From the NCBI GenBank assembly GCA_000961805.1, contig LADV01000019.1, positions 1-47,591 of the forward strand: a stretch of 47,591 nucleotides of DNA, in the 5' to 3' direction. The notes beneath the pieces were generated by a model that had not been told where the DNA came from, made no database searches, and saw only the letters and a list, made by a program, of their open reading frames with translations. Positions 1-8,742 of this stretch are shown here, one piece after another. A program made the position numbers and the translations under genes. Numbering within the stretch: the first letter of the stretch is position 1; each line of letters begins with the position of its first letter. Source of the stretch: Peptococcaceae bacterium BRH_c23 (GTDB lineage Bacteria > Bacillota_B > Desulfitobacteriia > Desulfitobacteriales > Desulfitobacteriaceae).

Positions 1-135
1 GTAAATATCGTCTGCAACAATTTCCGCATATGCATAGGCAAGTCGAAACGTCGGGCTTTTGGAATATAGCTCAACAGCAGGGCAATCGTAGTCTTCTTTT
101 AGACTTGTACATGATATTAACGCTATTCTTGACAA
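1..135 (-). CDS. DUF6884-like protein, N-terminal fragment (runs off the window)
   Basis: A partial gene reading leftward off the window edge. The 45 visible codons form an open frame with the pattern IALISCTS, a Lys-rich turn, YDCPAVELYS, then FRLAYAYAE. This matches the start of the DUF6884 family as I know it, in which an LxSCxxKK stretch is followed by PAxELYxSxLF and then an AYAE helix. The start is a TTG at 135 preceded by AAGAAGGTG at a proper distance; a GTG at 141 is the alternative. The biochemical role of the family is not established to my knowledge. It is the first gene of the defence-rich stretch and lies about 80 bp downstream of the HEPN/Toprim gene on the same strand. The family call is moderate because only the N-terminus is seen. 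Confidence 0.6.
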   Translation of the reverse strand, partial: MSRIALISCTSLKEDYDCPAVELYSKSPTFRLAYAYAEIVADDIY

Positions 136-213
136 TATCACACCTTCTTCTGTCTGTTCTACTCTTTCCCAATACGTTAAAGATTACGTTCTTGTGTTTT
201 GATAATAGAAGCT

Positions 214-1413
214 TTAAGAAGCATTGGTCACCCATTGATCGACTAAGTAATCCAAAAGAAACCGAAGTCTATCCGTATTATAACTACCGTCTGTCAAATT
301 GGACCCTCTGAAGGCTCGCACTAGTGCGTCTTTACCTTCGAGTTCACCTTGATACCTATCTAATTCACGATTGTATGATGTCCAACGCAAATAACTTATA
401 GCTGAACTAATTTTGCTCATGTCCAGAAAGCATTCGATTGCAACGGCTGAGCCATTAATGTCTTCAACAGACTCTCCATTCGGGCCTATCGTTCTGAAGC
501 TTGAAAAATATTCATGATCGGGCAACTTGCATATATGCAAATTCTTTGGCCTGGATAAATCTCGACATTTTTCAAATTTCTCAATTCCCGCTGCATCATT
601 ATCAAATATCACAAGAATATTGTTTTGTATCTTTATTCTTGATAGTCCTTGGCAAAACCGGAATAGGTTGCCTGTTCCCGTAAATGGATAATTCTCTTCC
701 ATATCCACAAAGTAGAAAAAGTCCGAGATATCAGGATAAAGCGCATTTATTGAACGCTTAATAATAAAGGAGTCAGAAGAACCTTCTGTAACGACTAATA
801 TCTTTGACGTATCAGATAGCGGGATGAACACCTCGTCAAAGCTAACCCATCCTCCTTCCACAATATCAGCGTAACGCCACTGAACAAGGAAATCTGCATT
901 TTCGTCTTTCTCAGCAAGTAACCTTAACGTAATATATGGATCCAAGTTTTCAAAAAAAGTGCCTAAATCCTTATCAATAGTAATACCTTCTGGTAAGTAT
1001 TGGGATAATTCAGGATCAGCAAAAATATAACGACTAACAAACTCACCCAAATCACAATCATAACAACAATTAGGGTCAAGTACTATTTTTTGAAGGTCTA
1101 TTGAACTAATAGCTGAAAGAAATTGTTCAAAAGAAATTGTAACCTCTGAATAATAGCTAGGCATCATTTGAAGATGCTCTACATATCTCCTTTTTAAAGA
1201 CTGAAAGGAATACCCCAACAGATCCAACCGTTTCTTTAGAGAGCCTAACTTTCGTGAGAATCCTTCTTTCATTTCAACAATATCATCAGCATAATAATAA
1301 GGAATTTGCATGACGTCAAATCGTTGAAACAAACACGAATGATCTGTAAAGGAATTATTCTTTCCCCAATCTATCTCAAATTTATCGATCCCCAAGGTGA
1401 TCATTGAACCCAT
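214..1413 (-). CDS. HEPN/Toprim-type protein
   Basis: A 399-residue protein. The N-terminus (MGSMITLGIDKFEIDWGKN) has the short beta-rich motif found at the front of 'HEPN/Toprim-associated' proteins. The middle, about residues 220-300, looks like a Toprim fold: VTEGSSDSF gives the catalytic Glu, and LVIFDNDAAG gives the paired acidic residues. Toprim domains in this setting usually act in DNA or RNA cleavage, and HEPN/Toprim proteins are common orphans in defence islands; a nuclease role here is inferred. The start at 1413 is chosen over the longer frame to 1449 because GGGGGA lies about 8 bases upstream and the family begins MGS. It is separated from its neighbours by intergenic DNA, so it is probably a stand-alone gene. 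Confidence 0.7.
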   Translation of the reverse strand: MGSMITLGIDKFEIDWGKNNSFTDHSCLFQRFDVMQIPYYYADDIVEMKEGFSRKLGSLKKRLDLLGYSFQSLKRRYVEHLQMMPSYYSEVTISFEQFLSAISSIDLQKIVLDPNCCYDCDLGEFVSRYIFADPELSQYLPEGITIDKDLGTFFENLDPYITLRLLAEKDENADFLVQWRYADIVEGGWVSFDEVFIPLSDTSKILVVTEGSSDSFIIKRSINALYPDISDFFYFVDMEENYPFTGTGNLFRFCQGLSRIKIQNNILVIFDNDAAGIEKFEKCRDLSRPKNLHICKLPDHEYFSSFRTIGPNGESVEDINGSAVAIECFLDMSKISSAISYLRWTSYNRELDRYQGELEGKDALVRAFRGSNLTDGSYNTDRLRFLLDYLVDQWVTNAS

Positions 1414-1816
1414 AAGCATTATCCCCCATTTTATAAATTCCCAGAACACAGTGCTAACCTTCTTAATTTTATGCGCAGTGTCACACGTCGCATAATAGAC
1501 ATAACTACTTTTTAATATTTAGGCATCAGGCCTCGTTACCAATGAGATCGTTCTGATTAGCGTTCTATATTAGTTATTCCTCTTTATCCAGTCCTCATCT
1601 CCGTTGTTTTAGTAAAACATAAGATACACACGTTATAGGAGTCCATAGACTCCTGGGCCTCATGTTTCAGTTACTCATCTTACTCCAATGAAAATGTAAG
1701 CCCTTAAAACCGCAGCTGTCTACGATGGCCTCTGGGGCATTTCAAATACCCCCATATAGTATTTCTAAGTTACTAAAATTCTCGAACGCGTTAACCTCTT
1801 TCATATTAAAAAAGTG
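1414..1816. other. Intergenic, no gene seen
   Basis: About 400 bp with no supported gene on either strand. It must hold the promoter of the HEPN/Toprim gene and the 3' end of the next gene upstream. A perfect 7-bp hairpin (AGGAGTC, loop CATA, GACTCCT) sits at 1637-1654. It has no T-run on either side, so I do not call it a terminator. Confidence 0.5.
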
Positions 1817-2602
1817 TCAGTCAAAAACAAAAAAATGCTCTTTCCAAGGCGAAATCTGAGTTAAACGAATTCCCCTAGCCCTTAATAGTCCAATATGTTC
1901 TGATGAAGGGACAATGAAGAATGCCCTCAATGTACCTCGCTTGTAAAGCAGCGCGAAAATGTTATCAACACCGAGTTTTTCCTTCAACTGATCTAACCTT
2001 TCTTTCATCTGAACTTCGGCTGGTCCACTTCGGCATAAATGATGATAGATAACCAAACTTTGTTCGCGCTTTACGAAGGGAACCAATTCTTCAAAGAATG
2101 TATATTTTGGCCCGGTCTTTTGATGAGATTTAACAGACTTTACCTCTAACCCATTATCAGGATCAACAAAAATCACGTCGCACCCCAACGTCGCCTCAAG
2201 CGCTTTGCTACTCCATCGGTTTCTGTAACTGATCCGTTCGTTTCGAGCAGCAGGACTATTGTTAGACATGCCCTCATAACTAAGGGGCGTCTCATAGAAA
2301 ACAGTCTTTGTTGGTAGCACATTGAACTTTTGAATTATCGAAACATCTCTTTTACCTGCCTTAATGATCTCAGATAGCGAATCATAAAGAGCTGGATCAC
2401 CACTTCTGAAACGTGCTAGATTAGACGTTGTCTGCTCTAAATAGCGAATGTGTTTTCCGTCATCGTTGTGATTTTCATCTGGTACACGATACCAAACGAC
2501 TCCCAATGATAAATCCAATTCGGTGCTATTTCCCATGCACAATGTTTTTAGTAGATGGTATTTACCAAAATCTCCAATATCACCGACATATCTGTTTTGC
2601 AT
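1817..2602 (-). CDS. Conserved hypothetical protein (NRYVGDIGDFGKY type)
   Basis: A 261-residue soluble protein that I recognise only as a recurrent type of hypothetical protein beginning N-R-Y-V-G-D-x-G-D-F-G-K-Y. The centre (about residues 145-155) reads CDVIFVDPDNGLE. That resembles the acidic loop after a Rossmann strand, so a nucleotide- or SAM-binding fold is possible but unproven. A later stretch has LVIYHHLCR. The start at 2602 is well supported by AAGGAG about 8 bases upstream. The next gene on the same strand ends 58 bp upstream, so the two may be co-transcribed. No membrane segment or signal peptide is visible. Confidence 0.6.
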   Translation of the reverse strand: MQNRYVGDIGDFGKYHLLKTLCMGNSTELDLSLGVVWYRVPDENHNDDGKHIRYLEQTTSNLARFRSGDPALYDSLSEIIKAGKRDVSIIQKFNVLPTKTVFYETPLSYEGMSNNSPAARNERISYRNRWSSKALEATLGCDVIFVDPDNGLEVKSVKSHQKTGPKYTFFEELVPFVKREQSLVIYHHLCRSGPAEVQMKERLDQLKEKLGVDNIFALLYKRGTLRAFFIVPSSEHIGLLRARGIRLTQISPWKEHFFVFD

Positions 2603-2660
2603 CCTACTACTCCTTCTTCTCTTCTGTACTTAACTTCACTCTTTCTACACGAATTTCTGA

Positions 2661-3398
2661 TTACTTAAGTAAATGAAAAAGGTCTCTTTTAAGAATTTCT
2701 AATACCTTTCGCCTAAATGGTTCAAAAGAATCTCCTTTACTTCCGTAGTATAGGAAGTGACGACAAGCCATAATTACTCCCGCCTTTCCATTAGAATATT
2801 TGAATTGTATCAACGGAGCTTGCAGCTCCATTCCCACTATTGACTGTTCAACATTTATCGTATTGGGAGCGATCAATCCTCGACTAATAAAAATATCAAC
2901 TGACTGATCCACCGTTTTCTTGCCATGTAGAATTATCAAGCTTGGCTTAAATTCCGTGACCAAACTATAAAATATATCCTTACCTTTCTCTATCACAAAC
3001 TTAGGTTCCTTTTTAAGGGCCTTTAGATTGGCAGTCGGGTAAGGAATAGCATCCGTTTCAAGAATCGATGCGTCTGTATAGTTAGAGAGCCAAGAAAAAA
3101 ATGAATTCATACCGATTCGGGTACGAGATACTTCATCCTTATCCTGGCTTAATCTACTCGCTTTGTAAAAATCCATAAACTCTTCGTAGTTTAGAAGTAA
3201 GTCGACGTACTTATCTATTTCCATGTCCATAGGGAATATTGGAGTCGCTGGGTTAATCCCCACAAAGAATATGTCTACCTTAGATAACTCACCCTTGCAG
3301 ATAAAAGGTCGATAATAGGCTTTGCCAAGTTCTGGTGCCAGACACATTTTCTTAAGAGAATCATGTGAAACCACAGTTACCCCTCCCATCTTTTCCAT
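2661..3398 (-). CDS. Uracil-DNA-glycosylase-fold protein (putative)
   Basis: A 245-residue soluble protein. Near residue 45 it has VDIFFVGINPATP, like motif A of the uracil-DNA glycosylase superfamily (a hydrophobic strand then GxNP). Near residue 155 it has PSLIILHGKKT, and near 215 it has ACRHFLYYG, which could be the C-terminal His-containing strand. If correct it would bind or cut at a modified or mismatched base, which would fit a defence island, but the catalytic motif is not canonical and the call is by pattern only. The start at 3398 could instead be a Met three codons in (MGGV). It lies just upstream of the NRYVGD-type gene on the same strand. Confidence 0.45.
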   Translation of the reverse strand: MEKMGGVTVVSHDSLKKMCLAPELGKAYYRPFICKGELSKVDIFFVGINPATPIFPMDMEIDKYVDLLLNYEEFMDFYKASRLSQDKDEVSRTRIGMNSFFSWLSNYTDASILETDAIPYPTANLKALKKEPKFVIEKGKDIFYSLVTEFKPSLIILHGKKTVDQSVDIFISRGLIAPNTINVEQSIVGMELQAPLIQFKYSNGKAGVIMACRHFLYYGSKGDSFEPFRRKVLEILKRDLFHLLK

Positions 3399-3555
3399 AT
3401 TACATTTGAGATAAAAGAGATTGTTTCGCTAATGCCCACTATTTTTGTCATTCCACTCTATCTCGTATCTATTAAACATCTCTACTAAACTAAGGAATTC
3501 ACGTGCCGAGCTGACTGTTTAAATAGTCAAGCCCAGGCTTCTTGTGCCAAAAAAA

Positions 3556-3954
3556 TCACTTTAAGCCTGATAACTCCCGTAGTCTATATAAAACATTTAA
3601 GAAAATCTTCTCCTTTATCACCTGTCCCCAAAACCCATCACAAAACCTTTCCCCACGAACAGAATGTGTGAGAATTGCCCGCAGGAGTTGAATATCGGCT
3701 TCTGCAATATAAATGTTTATTTTGCCAGTGTCGATCTGATTTTTTTCCAGATAATCGAAGTAGTTATTAATTAGCAAATCACTATCATAGACGTCCTTGA
3801 TAAAGCTATGTAGTTTTTCATCGTAAATTGGGTAATCCATTTCGAGCACACCATCGTTGGTTTCAGATGGCCTGTGCGACATATACAAATCAAGACTCTC
3901 ATCCTCGAAATAGCTTATGTATTCCAATAATTTTTGCCAGTTCTCAATTGCCAT
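3556..3954 (-). CDS. DUF6508-like protein
   Basis: A 132-residue acidic, mostly helical protein starting MAIENWQKLLEYISYFED, a form I associate with the DUF6508 family, whose function is unknown. The C-terminal half has the pattern ILTHSVRGERFCDGFWGQ, which looks like the conserved core. The start at 3954 is preferred over the longer frame because GGTGGTGG lies a few bases upstream and the extra ten residues look unlike coding sequence. Related genes often sit among restriction and defence genes. It is separated by more than 150 bp from the next gene on its strand, so it is probably a single unit. Confidence 0.6.
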   Translation of the reverse strand: MAIENWQKLLEYISYFEDESLDLYMSHRPSETNDGVLEMDYPIYDEKLHSFIKDVYDSDLLINNYFDYLEKNQIDTGKINIYIAEADIQLLRAILTHSVRGERFCDGFWGQVIKEKIFLNVLYRLRELSGLK

Positions 3955-4289
3955 TTCAATCCACCACCTTAGATTTAAGTACAATCACCTTACGTTGACA
4001 AATTTTTGAACATGCAAGCATACAGTTGCCATTGATCATTTTATTGTCTTTTCGATGTGATACAATTAGGACGCATAAAGTATGAATATTTTGACTTCTA
4101 ACCATACACCCATAATGTTCAATCCCCATTAGTTTAGCTGCAAGGTCCCGTAACTTCACCACGCCTTTATGCCATTTATTTGGCAAGCGCCCCTTCCTTG
4201 TGAAGGGATATCTTGGTTATCAAAAATTAAGTAATCCAAAATTAGAAGGATTTCTAGATTTACTACATAGCTGAAAGGAAAATGAGTGA

Positions 4290-6296
4290 ATGAGCGCAAG
4301 CCTTTTCGATCCTTTAGAACAAGATACTGAAATAAACCTTTTTAGCGAACCTTCGCGATCCGGTAATCGAATTGATGTAGTACAGATGGAGTTTGTCGAA
4401 GCAAAAAGTGTGCAGTGGAAGGATTTATTCAAAGGTTTTGATAAAATGTATGCCATCACCTATTCCTCTGGGATGAAGTTTATCTGTGATTTATTGGAGA
4501 CATTCCAATATGCCGAAGTTATCTTTGGGTTTGAGGATGTAATGACCTATAGTTTACAGGAAATCATGGCTCACCAATTGAAAACAATCGAACGTTTGAG
4601 ATTAACATCGAGTAAAACTAAGATTGATTTGGTTGCCAAAATAGATAACGGTTCTTTGAAAATGTTTGTAGCTCGAAAGAAATTATCCCACGAAAAGATT
4701 TATCTGCTCGAATCTACTGATGGGAAAAAGCGTGTCATTACCGGCTCTGCCAATATGTCCTATTCCGCTTTTTCTGGAAAGCAAAGGGAAAACATTAGCT
4801 ATATCGATGGAGATAAGGCCTTTGACTGGTATAAAAATAGTTTTAATGAATTGAAGGAAATGAGTTCTGATAATATCTCAATTCCTTCACTAACAGTTGC
4901 AGATGATTTGGAGAAGGTTGACGAGATTCCGATTATGAGAACAATCCAATTGAAAAAGGCCTTGGTCATCGAACCCGACACAGAGTATAAAGACGATGTC
5001 AAATTCGTTCTTGATGTAAAAAACTTAGCCAATAAATTCACTCCATTTATGCCTAAACCCGATAAAAAAGGAAAGCAAATCTTGTCGCCTGAGATTGTCG
5101 TGCAAACTAGGCGTAGACTGATCGGCGCTGCTGTGCAGGAAAAGGAGTTACGGAGCCAACATCCTCAACTGTTCATAGATATTCCACTCATGCAGGTTAC
5201 TCTTAATGAAACTAAATTAGATTTAAGCCCGACGACAAAGGAAATCCGAAATGATGTGGATTTGTTTCTTGAGTACATGGCGGGATATCAAAAATTTCAT
5301 GGTGATACCGAAGGGATGCAATCTAAATACTATGCTTTCGCGAATTGGTTTTTCACAACGCCATTTATGGCCATTATGCGGGATATGGCAGTGAAATATA
5401 ACCAGAACCTCCTGCCCTACCCTGTTTTTGGTTTAGTGTATGGTCAAAGTAAAGCTGGGAAGACAACTTTTTTAGAAACACTATTAAAAATGATGATTGG
5501 ACAAAAGACCAAAATCTCAGCTCCTGATTTTACACGATCAACGATTGATGGGTTAAAAAGAACAGTTCAGGGTGCTCCGATCATTGTAGATGACCTCACA
5601 CAGGCACGATTCTCACAACACGCAATTGAGACCATAAAAAACGATGATTTTGGAGTGGTCGATAATATAACTACCTATCCAGCCGTGGTAATCAGCGCCA
5701 ACGAAGATGTAAAAGCTGTTGCTGCCGAGGTTGTCCGGAGAACAGTCATTTGTCACGTTCAAGCCGGACTTAAAAATACCGAGCTCATGAGAACAAGTAC
5801 TGTGAGGCGTGTTCAAAGAAATATCGGAACAGCCTTTTACCGAGAGTATTTAAGGAGAATGATTGCGAAAATTCCCGAGTTGTTAGATGTCCTAAAGAAT
5901 GATGAAGATCAAGAAGCTCCAGATATTTTGGAAGTATCCTCAAAAATCTTAGATGAAATTATCTCGGAACACTCCTCTGAGGTTCCAAACTATGTACGCA
6001 TACTGACCCTCGATGATTATTTCTCCGAAAAGGTCACTGGTTCCCAGGCGATTAAGAAAATCAAAACCGCATGGCAAATCAATCGTAAGGCCTTTGATAT
6101 TAGCAAAAAACATAATCAGCTTCGATTCAACGCTGGCCAAACGTGGGAGGCCGACCGAATATTAAAAGAACTTCCTGAGGATTTGGAAGCTCATAAATCT
6201 GGAGAATGGATTGTTATGGATTTAAGTAAAGCTTCGGAGTTTTTTGGGATTACCTTCAGTAAATTTGGGGGGTTCCTAGCCATGTTTAAAGGTTAA
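4290..6296 (+). CDS. Phospholipase D-like nuclease fused to a P-loop ATPase
   Basis: A 668-residue protein and the only large plus-strand gene of the window. The N-terminal region (to about residue 200) has one HKD-type motif: H134-x-K136, E141 in place of the usual Asp, then GSAN at 152-155. This is the layout of PLD-family nucleases that work as dimers. The C-terminal half is an ATPase: Walker A GQSKAGKT at 385-392, Walker B PIIVDDL around 430-436, then a sensor-like VVISANED and a double Arg, resembling superfamily 3 or AAA+ helicases. AAAGGA about 9 bases upstream supports the start, and a clean terminator follows. The likely role is an ATP-driven DNA nuclease acting as a single-gene defence system; this is inferred. 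I do not recognise a named family. Confidence 0.75.
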   Translation: MSASLFDPLEQDTEINLFSEPSRSGNRIDVVQMEFVEAKSVQWKDLFKGFDKMYAITYSSGMKFICDLLETFQYAEVIFGFEDVMTYSLQEIMAHQLKTIERLRLTSSKTKIDLVAKIDNGSLKMFVARKKLSHEKIYLLESTDGKKRVITGSANMSYSAFSGKQRENISYIDGDKAFDWYKNSFNELKEMSSDNISIPSLTVADDLEKVDEIPIMRTIQLKKALVIEPDTEYKDDVKFVLDVKNLANKFTPFMPKPDKKGKQILSPEIVVQTRRRLIGAAVQEKELRSQHPQLFIDIPLMQVTLNETKLDLSPTTKEIRNDVDLFLEYMAGYQKFHGDTEGMQSKYYAFANWFFTTPFMAIMRDMAVKYNQNLLPYPVFGLVYGQSKAGKTTFLETLLKMMIGQKTKISAPDFTRSTIDGLKRTVQGAPIIVDDLTQARFSQHAIETIKNDDFGVVDNITTYPAVVISANEDVKAVAAEVVRRTVICHVQAGLKNTELMRTSTVRRVQRNIGTAFYREYLRRMIAKIPELLDVLKNDEDQEAPDILEVSSKILDEIISEHSSEVPNYVRILTLDDYFSEKVTGSQAIKKIKTAWQINRKAFDISKKHNQLRFNAGQTWEADRILKELPEDLEAHKSGEWIVMDLSKASEFFGITFSKFGGFLAMFKG

Positions 6297-6368
6297 TGAA
6301 AATAATATAAAAGCCTTGTAATGGAACATCTGTTCTGGCAAACTTAAGCTGTAACCGAAAGGCTACAC

Positions 6369-6406
6369 AAAAGCACTCGAATGCGGGCAGGCAAGCGGGT
6401 GCTTTT
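6369..6406 (+). terminator. Rho-independent terminator of the PLD-ATPase gene
   Basis: A 10-bp stem, AAAAGCACTC paired with GGGTGCTTTT (one G-T pair), with an 18-base loop and ending in TTTTATATTT on the plus strand. It lies about 70 bp after the stop codon of the plus-strand gene. It isolates that gene from the minus-strand genes beyond. Confidence 0.75.
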
Positions 6407-6495
6407 ATATTTGAATATTGTTACCCAATTAACTTGCTTAACAATATGGCTCACAGCTTTGAATATTTGATACAGGTATCTATATAAATGAATTA

Positions 6496-7527
6496 TTATC
6501 CCGAATGTACTTCTCTATGACAATTCGGGCAAACAGCTATTGCATTATCAACGGTATCTTCACCGCCATCTGTTAATCTTATAATGTGATGAACTTCAAG
6601 ATATGGAGTACCGTCAGATCTCCTAATAAACGGTGCTGGTTTTTTACACTTTTCACAAACCCCGTTTGCTCTGACAAGAACCTCTGCAATTACATCAGGA
6701 TTACGTTTAAACACTATTGATATTGTCACATGCGTTTCAGGGATAAGTACCGTTCTACTTTCTAATCGTTTCTTTCTCTCCTCACTTCCATCCGCCAATG
6801 ACTTTTGGACTTGCCTATTAAGTTCATCATGATTATCCAGCTGAAAATTTAATTCATTCAGCATCTTTACCATGCTGTCATAATGTTTTCTTTCAAGTTC
6901 CAGTAACGTCCCCCTGTGATTCTTAATAATATCGCAATTACTCAGCTTTTCCATTATCCTTAAAGTATCCAGATCCAGAAATATGTTAAAATCTCTGGTT
7001 TTCTGAAAATCAACGAAAATTTCATTTTTCTCTTCGTACTTATCCACTACTTGACATATTGCAGTAACTGCTTTAGTCTCACCTGTTTCATACGCAAGTA
7101 CAAGATCTCCTATCTGTATGTTCTTAAAGCAGCCTTCATTCTTTCGTTTGCCTCTGTCAGAGTTTAAGTTGGAATAACGTTGTCTACTGCCAACCTTAAC
7201 AATTGAAAAGGCCCAATTATAAACCTTAGAATCAATATTTAGCCAGAAATACTTTGGTTGACGCCTGTTTTTCGGAAGAATCCGATACTCACCTTTACCA
7301 ATACGTTCAAAATATACTTTATATGTTGGGCTATGTGTATTTTCCGTTGCATTTGAAAGTATGACCCTCATATGATTTTCACTTGCTGGAATTCCGTTTC
7401 TTTTACAAAAGTCCTTAACCTTCTGAAAAGTAATTGGCTCAATGATCTCTCCTTCAATTACAGCTTTTACTAGTTCATATCCTAAGCCTTCACCGTATTT
7501 TACCACTTTATCACCCAGCTTTCTCAC
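6496..7527 (-). CDS. EVE-HNH modification-dependent endonuclease
   Basis: A 343-residue protein with three parts. Residues 1-90 resemble a winged-helix or accessory domain. Residues about 90-225 look like an EVE/PUA-type domain (KYFWLNIDSKVYNWAF, then IGDLVLAYETG, then AVTAICQVV), which reads modified bases such as methyl- or hydroxymethyl-cytosine. Residues about 288-343 form an HNH nuclease: CEKC, EVHHIIRLTDGG, NAIAVCPNCHREVH, with two CxxC zinc pairs. EVE-HNH proteins are known type IV restriction enzymes that cut DNA carrying modified cytosine. The start is a GTG at 7527 without a strong ribosome site, so the N-terminus is uncertain. It is probably transcribed alone. Confidence 0.85.
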   Translation of the reverse strand: MRKLGDKVVKYGEGLGYELVKAVIEGEIIEPITFQKVKDFCKRNGIPASENHMRVILSNATENTHSPTYKVYFERIGKGEYRILPKNRRQPKYFWLNIDSKVYNWAFSIVKVGSRQRYSNLNSDRGKRKNEGCFKNIQIGDLVLAYETGETKAVTAICQVVDKYEEKNEIFVDFQKTRDFNIFLDLDTLRIMEKLSNCDIIKNHRGTLLELERKHYDSMVKMLNELNFQLDNHDELNRQVQKSLADGSEERKKRLESRTVLIPETHVTISIVFKRNPDVIAEVLVRANGVCEKCKKPAPFIRRSDGTPYLEVHHIIRLTDGGEDTVDNAIAVCPNCHREVHSG

Positions 7528-8165
7528 AATCCGAATACGATTTAATGAATTGTTACACAGTACTCAGCGTATCCTCTTCGTAACGTGTCCGTCTCATATG
7601 TAAACAGAATATCAGGCCACACTCTCTACTAAAGTCGGGAATGGCAAGTTAAATGATGTCGAATTAATGCTTTGTTAAGCTGTATCGATTGGCCAACCAA
7701 CACCCAGAATTTGTTTGTTGATTGAAAAAGCCCTTGGATCTACTCCTCTTTCGCATCTGGTTCCGCGTAGAGTTCCAGTTACCTTTGCTGAACGACTAGT
7801 TCCACGAATAGCGATGAGGGTGTTAAAGTTTATTTTATGTTATCAACGAACAACAGAATAGTCCATCTGATGATGACAACATACCGAAAACATTTTTACC
7901 CATGTTCTACTTGCTGTTCGAAAAATCGGATTACATTTAGTGATATTTTTACTTGCGAAGAAAATAATGAATCAGTTTAAGTTCTTTAATTTAAAAGGAA
8001 CGAAAAAGGGTACATAAGATGAAGCCTCCATCTGCATAGTGGTTCCGAGGGGCCTCCCCTCATTTCTTATAACACGAAGCAAAATCAGTCGACAGTTCCT
8101 GTCACCTGGTTGCGCCTTCGAGGCGCACAATTATTAGAATCGGTTCCACTTGTGTTGGAGTCGGA
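7528..8165. other. Intergenic, no gene seen
   Basis: About 640 bp between the EVE-HNH gene and the CBASS pair without a supportable open frame. Two small hairpins are visible: GAGGGG/CCCCTC at 8047-8061 and TGCGCCT/AGGCGCA with a 3-base loop at 8111-8127. The second lies 40-55 bp past the CBASS effector stop and could end that transcript, although there is no T-run. A stretch at 7776-7803 resembles one at 28657-28683. Confidence 0.5.
8111..8127 (-). repeat. Hairpin downstream of the CBASS genes
   Basis: A perfect 7-bp GC-rich stem, TGCGCCT and AGGCGCA, with a 3-base loop, 40 bp past the stop of the effector gene. It could stop or protect the transcript. No U-tract follows, so a terminator call would be weak. 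Confidence 0.4.
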
Positions 8166-8740
8166 TCACGAAACAAATCCGACCGGCCGGGAGGGATTGT
8201 GCCGGGAATTCAAATATATATCACCTGTTGTATTTCTTGAAGTCCAGTATCTTCCGGTTAGTTGATCGACATCGTCTAACTCGATTCTGCATGTCCCATA
8301 TTGCATGGGATTTTCATAACCATGTCTGCCTTTGGGGTTCGTTATGTATGTGTAGTACATCACATAGGCTCCATTTTCCTCGATTATCTCACTAGATATC
8401 GATGCACTTGTTATTTCATCTGTAATTATTTTAATACGAGTAGAAAATAAACTTTGCTTAACGGAATATTGGTAGCCTTTTCTCCGTCTACACCATTATA
8501 GCGGTATTCTATCTTTCCGATGTAATTTTGATTTAATCTCGGAATTTTCTCCAAAGGATTCCAACGCCATCCCCATTTAACATAAATGATTGATAGTAAC
8601 GTTGTACTAGTTATAGCGTATCCAGCATAACTGGTGTAATTAGCAAAAACGATTGGTTCTTTTATGTAACAACATAGGGAAAACACTAGGATAGCGAATA
8701 CTATGATAGATTTTATATATCCTTTCTGTTTATCGCTCAT
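8166..8740 (-). pseudogene. cap15: CBASS Cap15-like membrane effector, broken by a frameshift
   Basis: The first frame (8740 leftward) has two hydrophobic segments, about residues 10-30 and 38-54, then WGWRWNPLEKIPRLNQNYIG, and stops soon after LSKVYFLLVLK. The second frame restarts at about 8450 with FSTRIKIITDEITSAS and ends in GRYWTSRNTTGDIYLNSRH, the beta-rich C-terminus. Together they give one two-TM plus beta-barrel protein of about 190 residues. This is the known Cap15 layout, in which the cyclic dinucleotide bound by the barrel triggers oligomers that break the inner membrane. Loss of one T from a T-run (an A-run on the plus strand near 8444-8447) explains the break. It directly follows the CD-NTase gene. 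A sequencing error or programmed slippage cannot be excluded. Confidence 0.75.
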
Positions 8741-8742
8741 AG

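Noticed and set aside
30..311. Plus-strand 93-codon frame at the left edge
   Set aside because: It is antisense to both the DUF6884-like fragment and the HEPN/Toprim gene, whose minus-strand frames show family patterns.
3956..4186. 76-codon minus-strand frame before the DUF6508-like gene
   Set aside because: No ribosome site; it overlaps the start region of the DUF6508-like gene in another frame and shows no motif.
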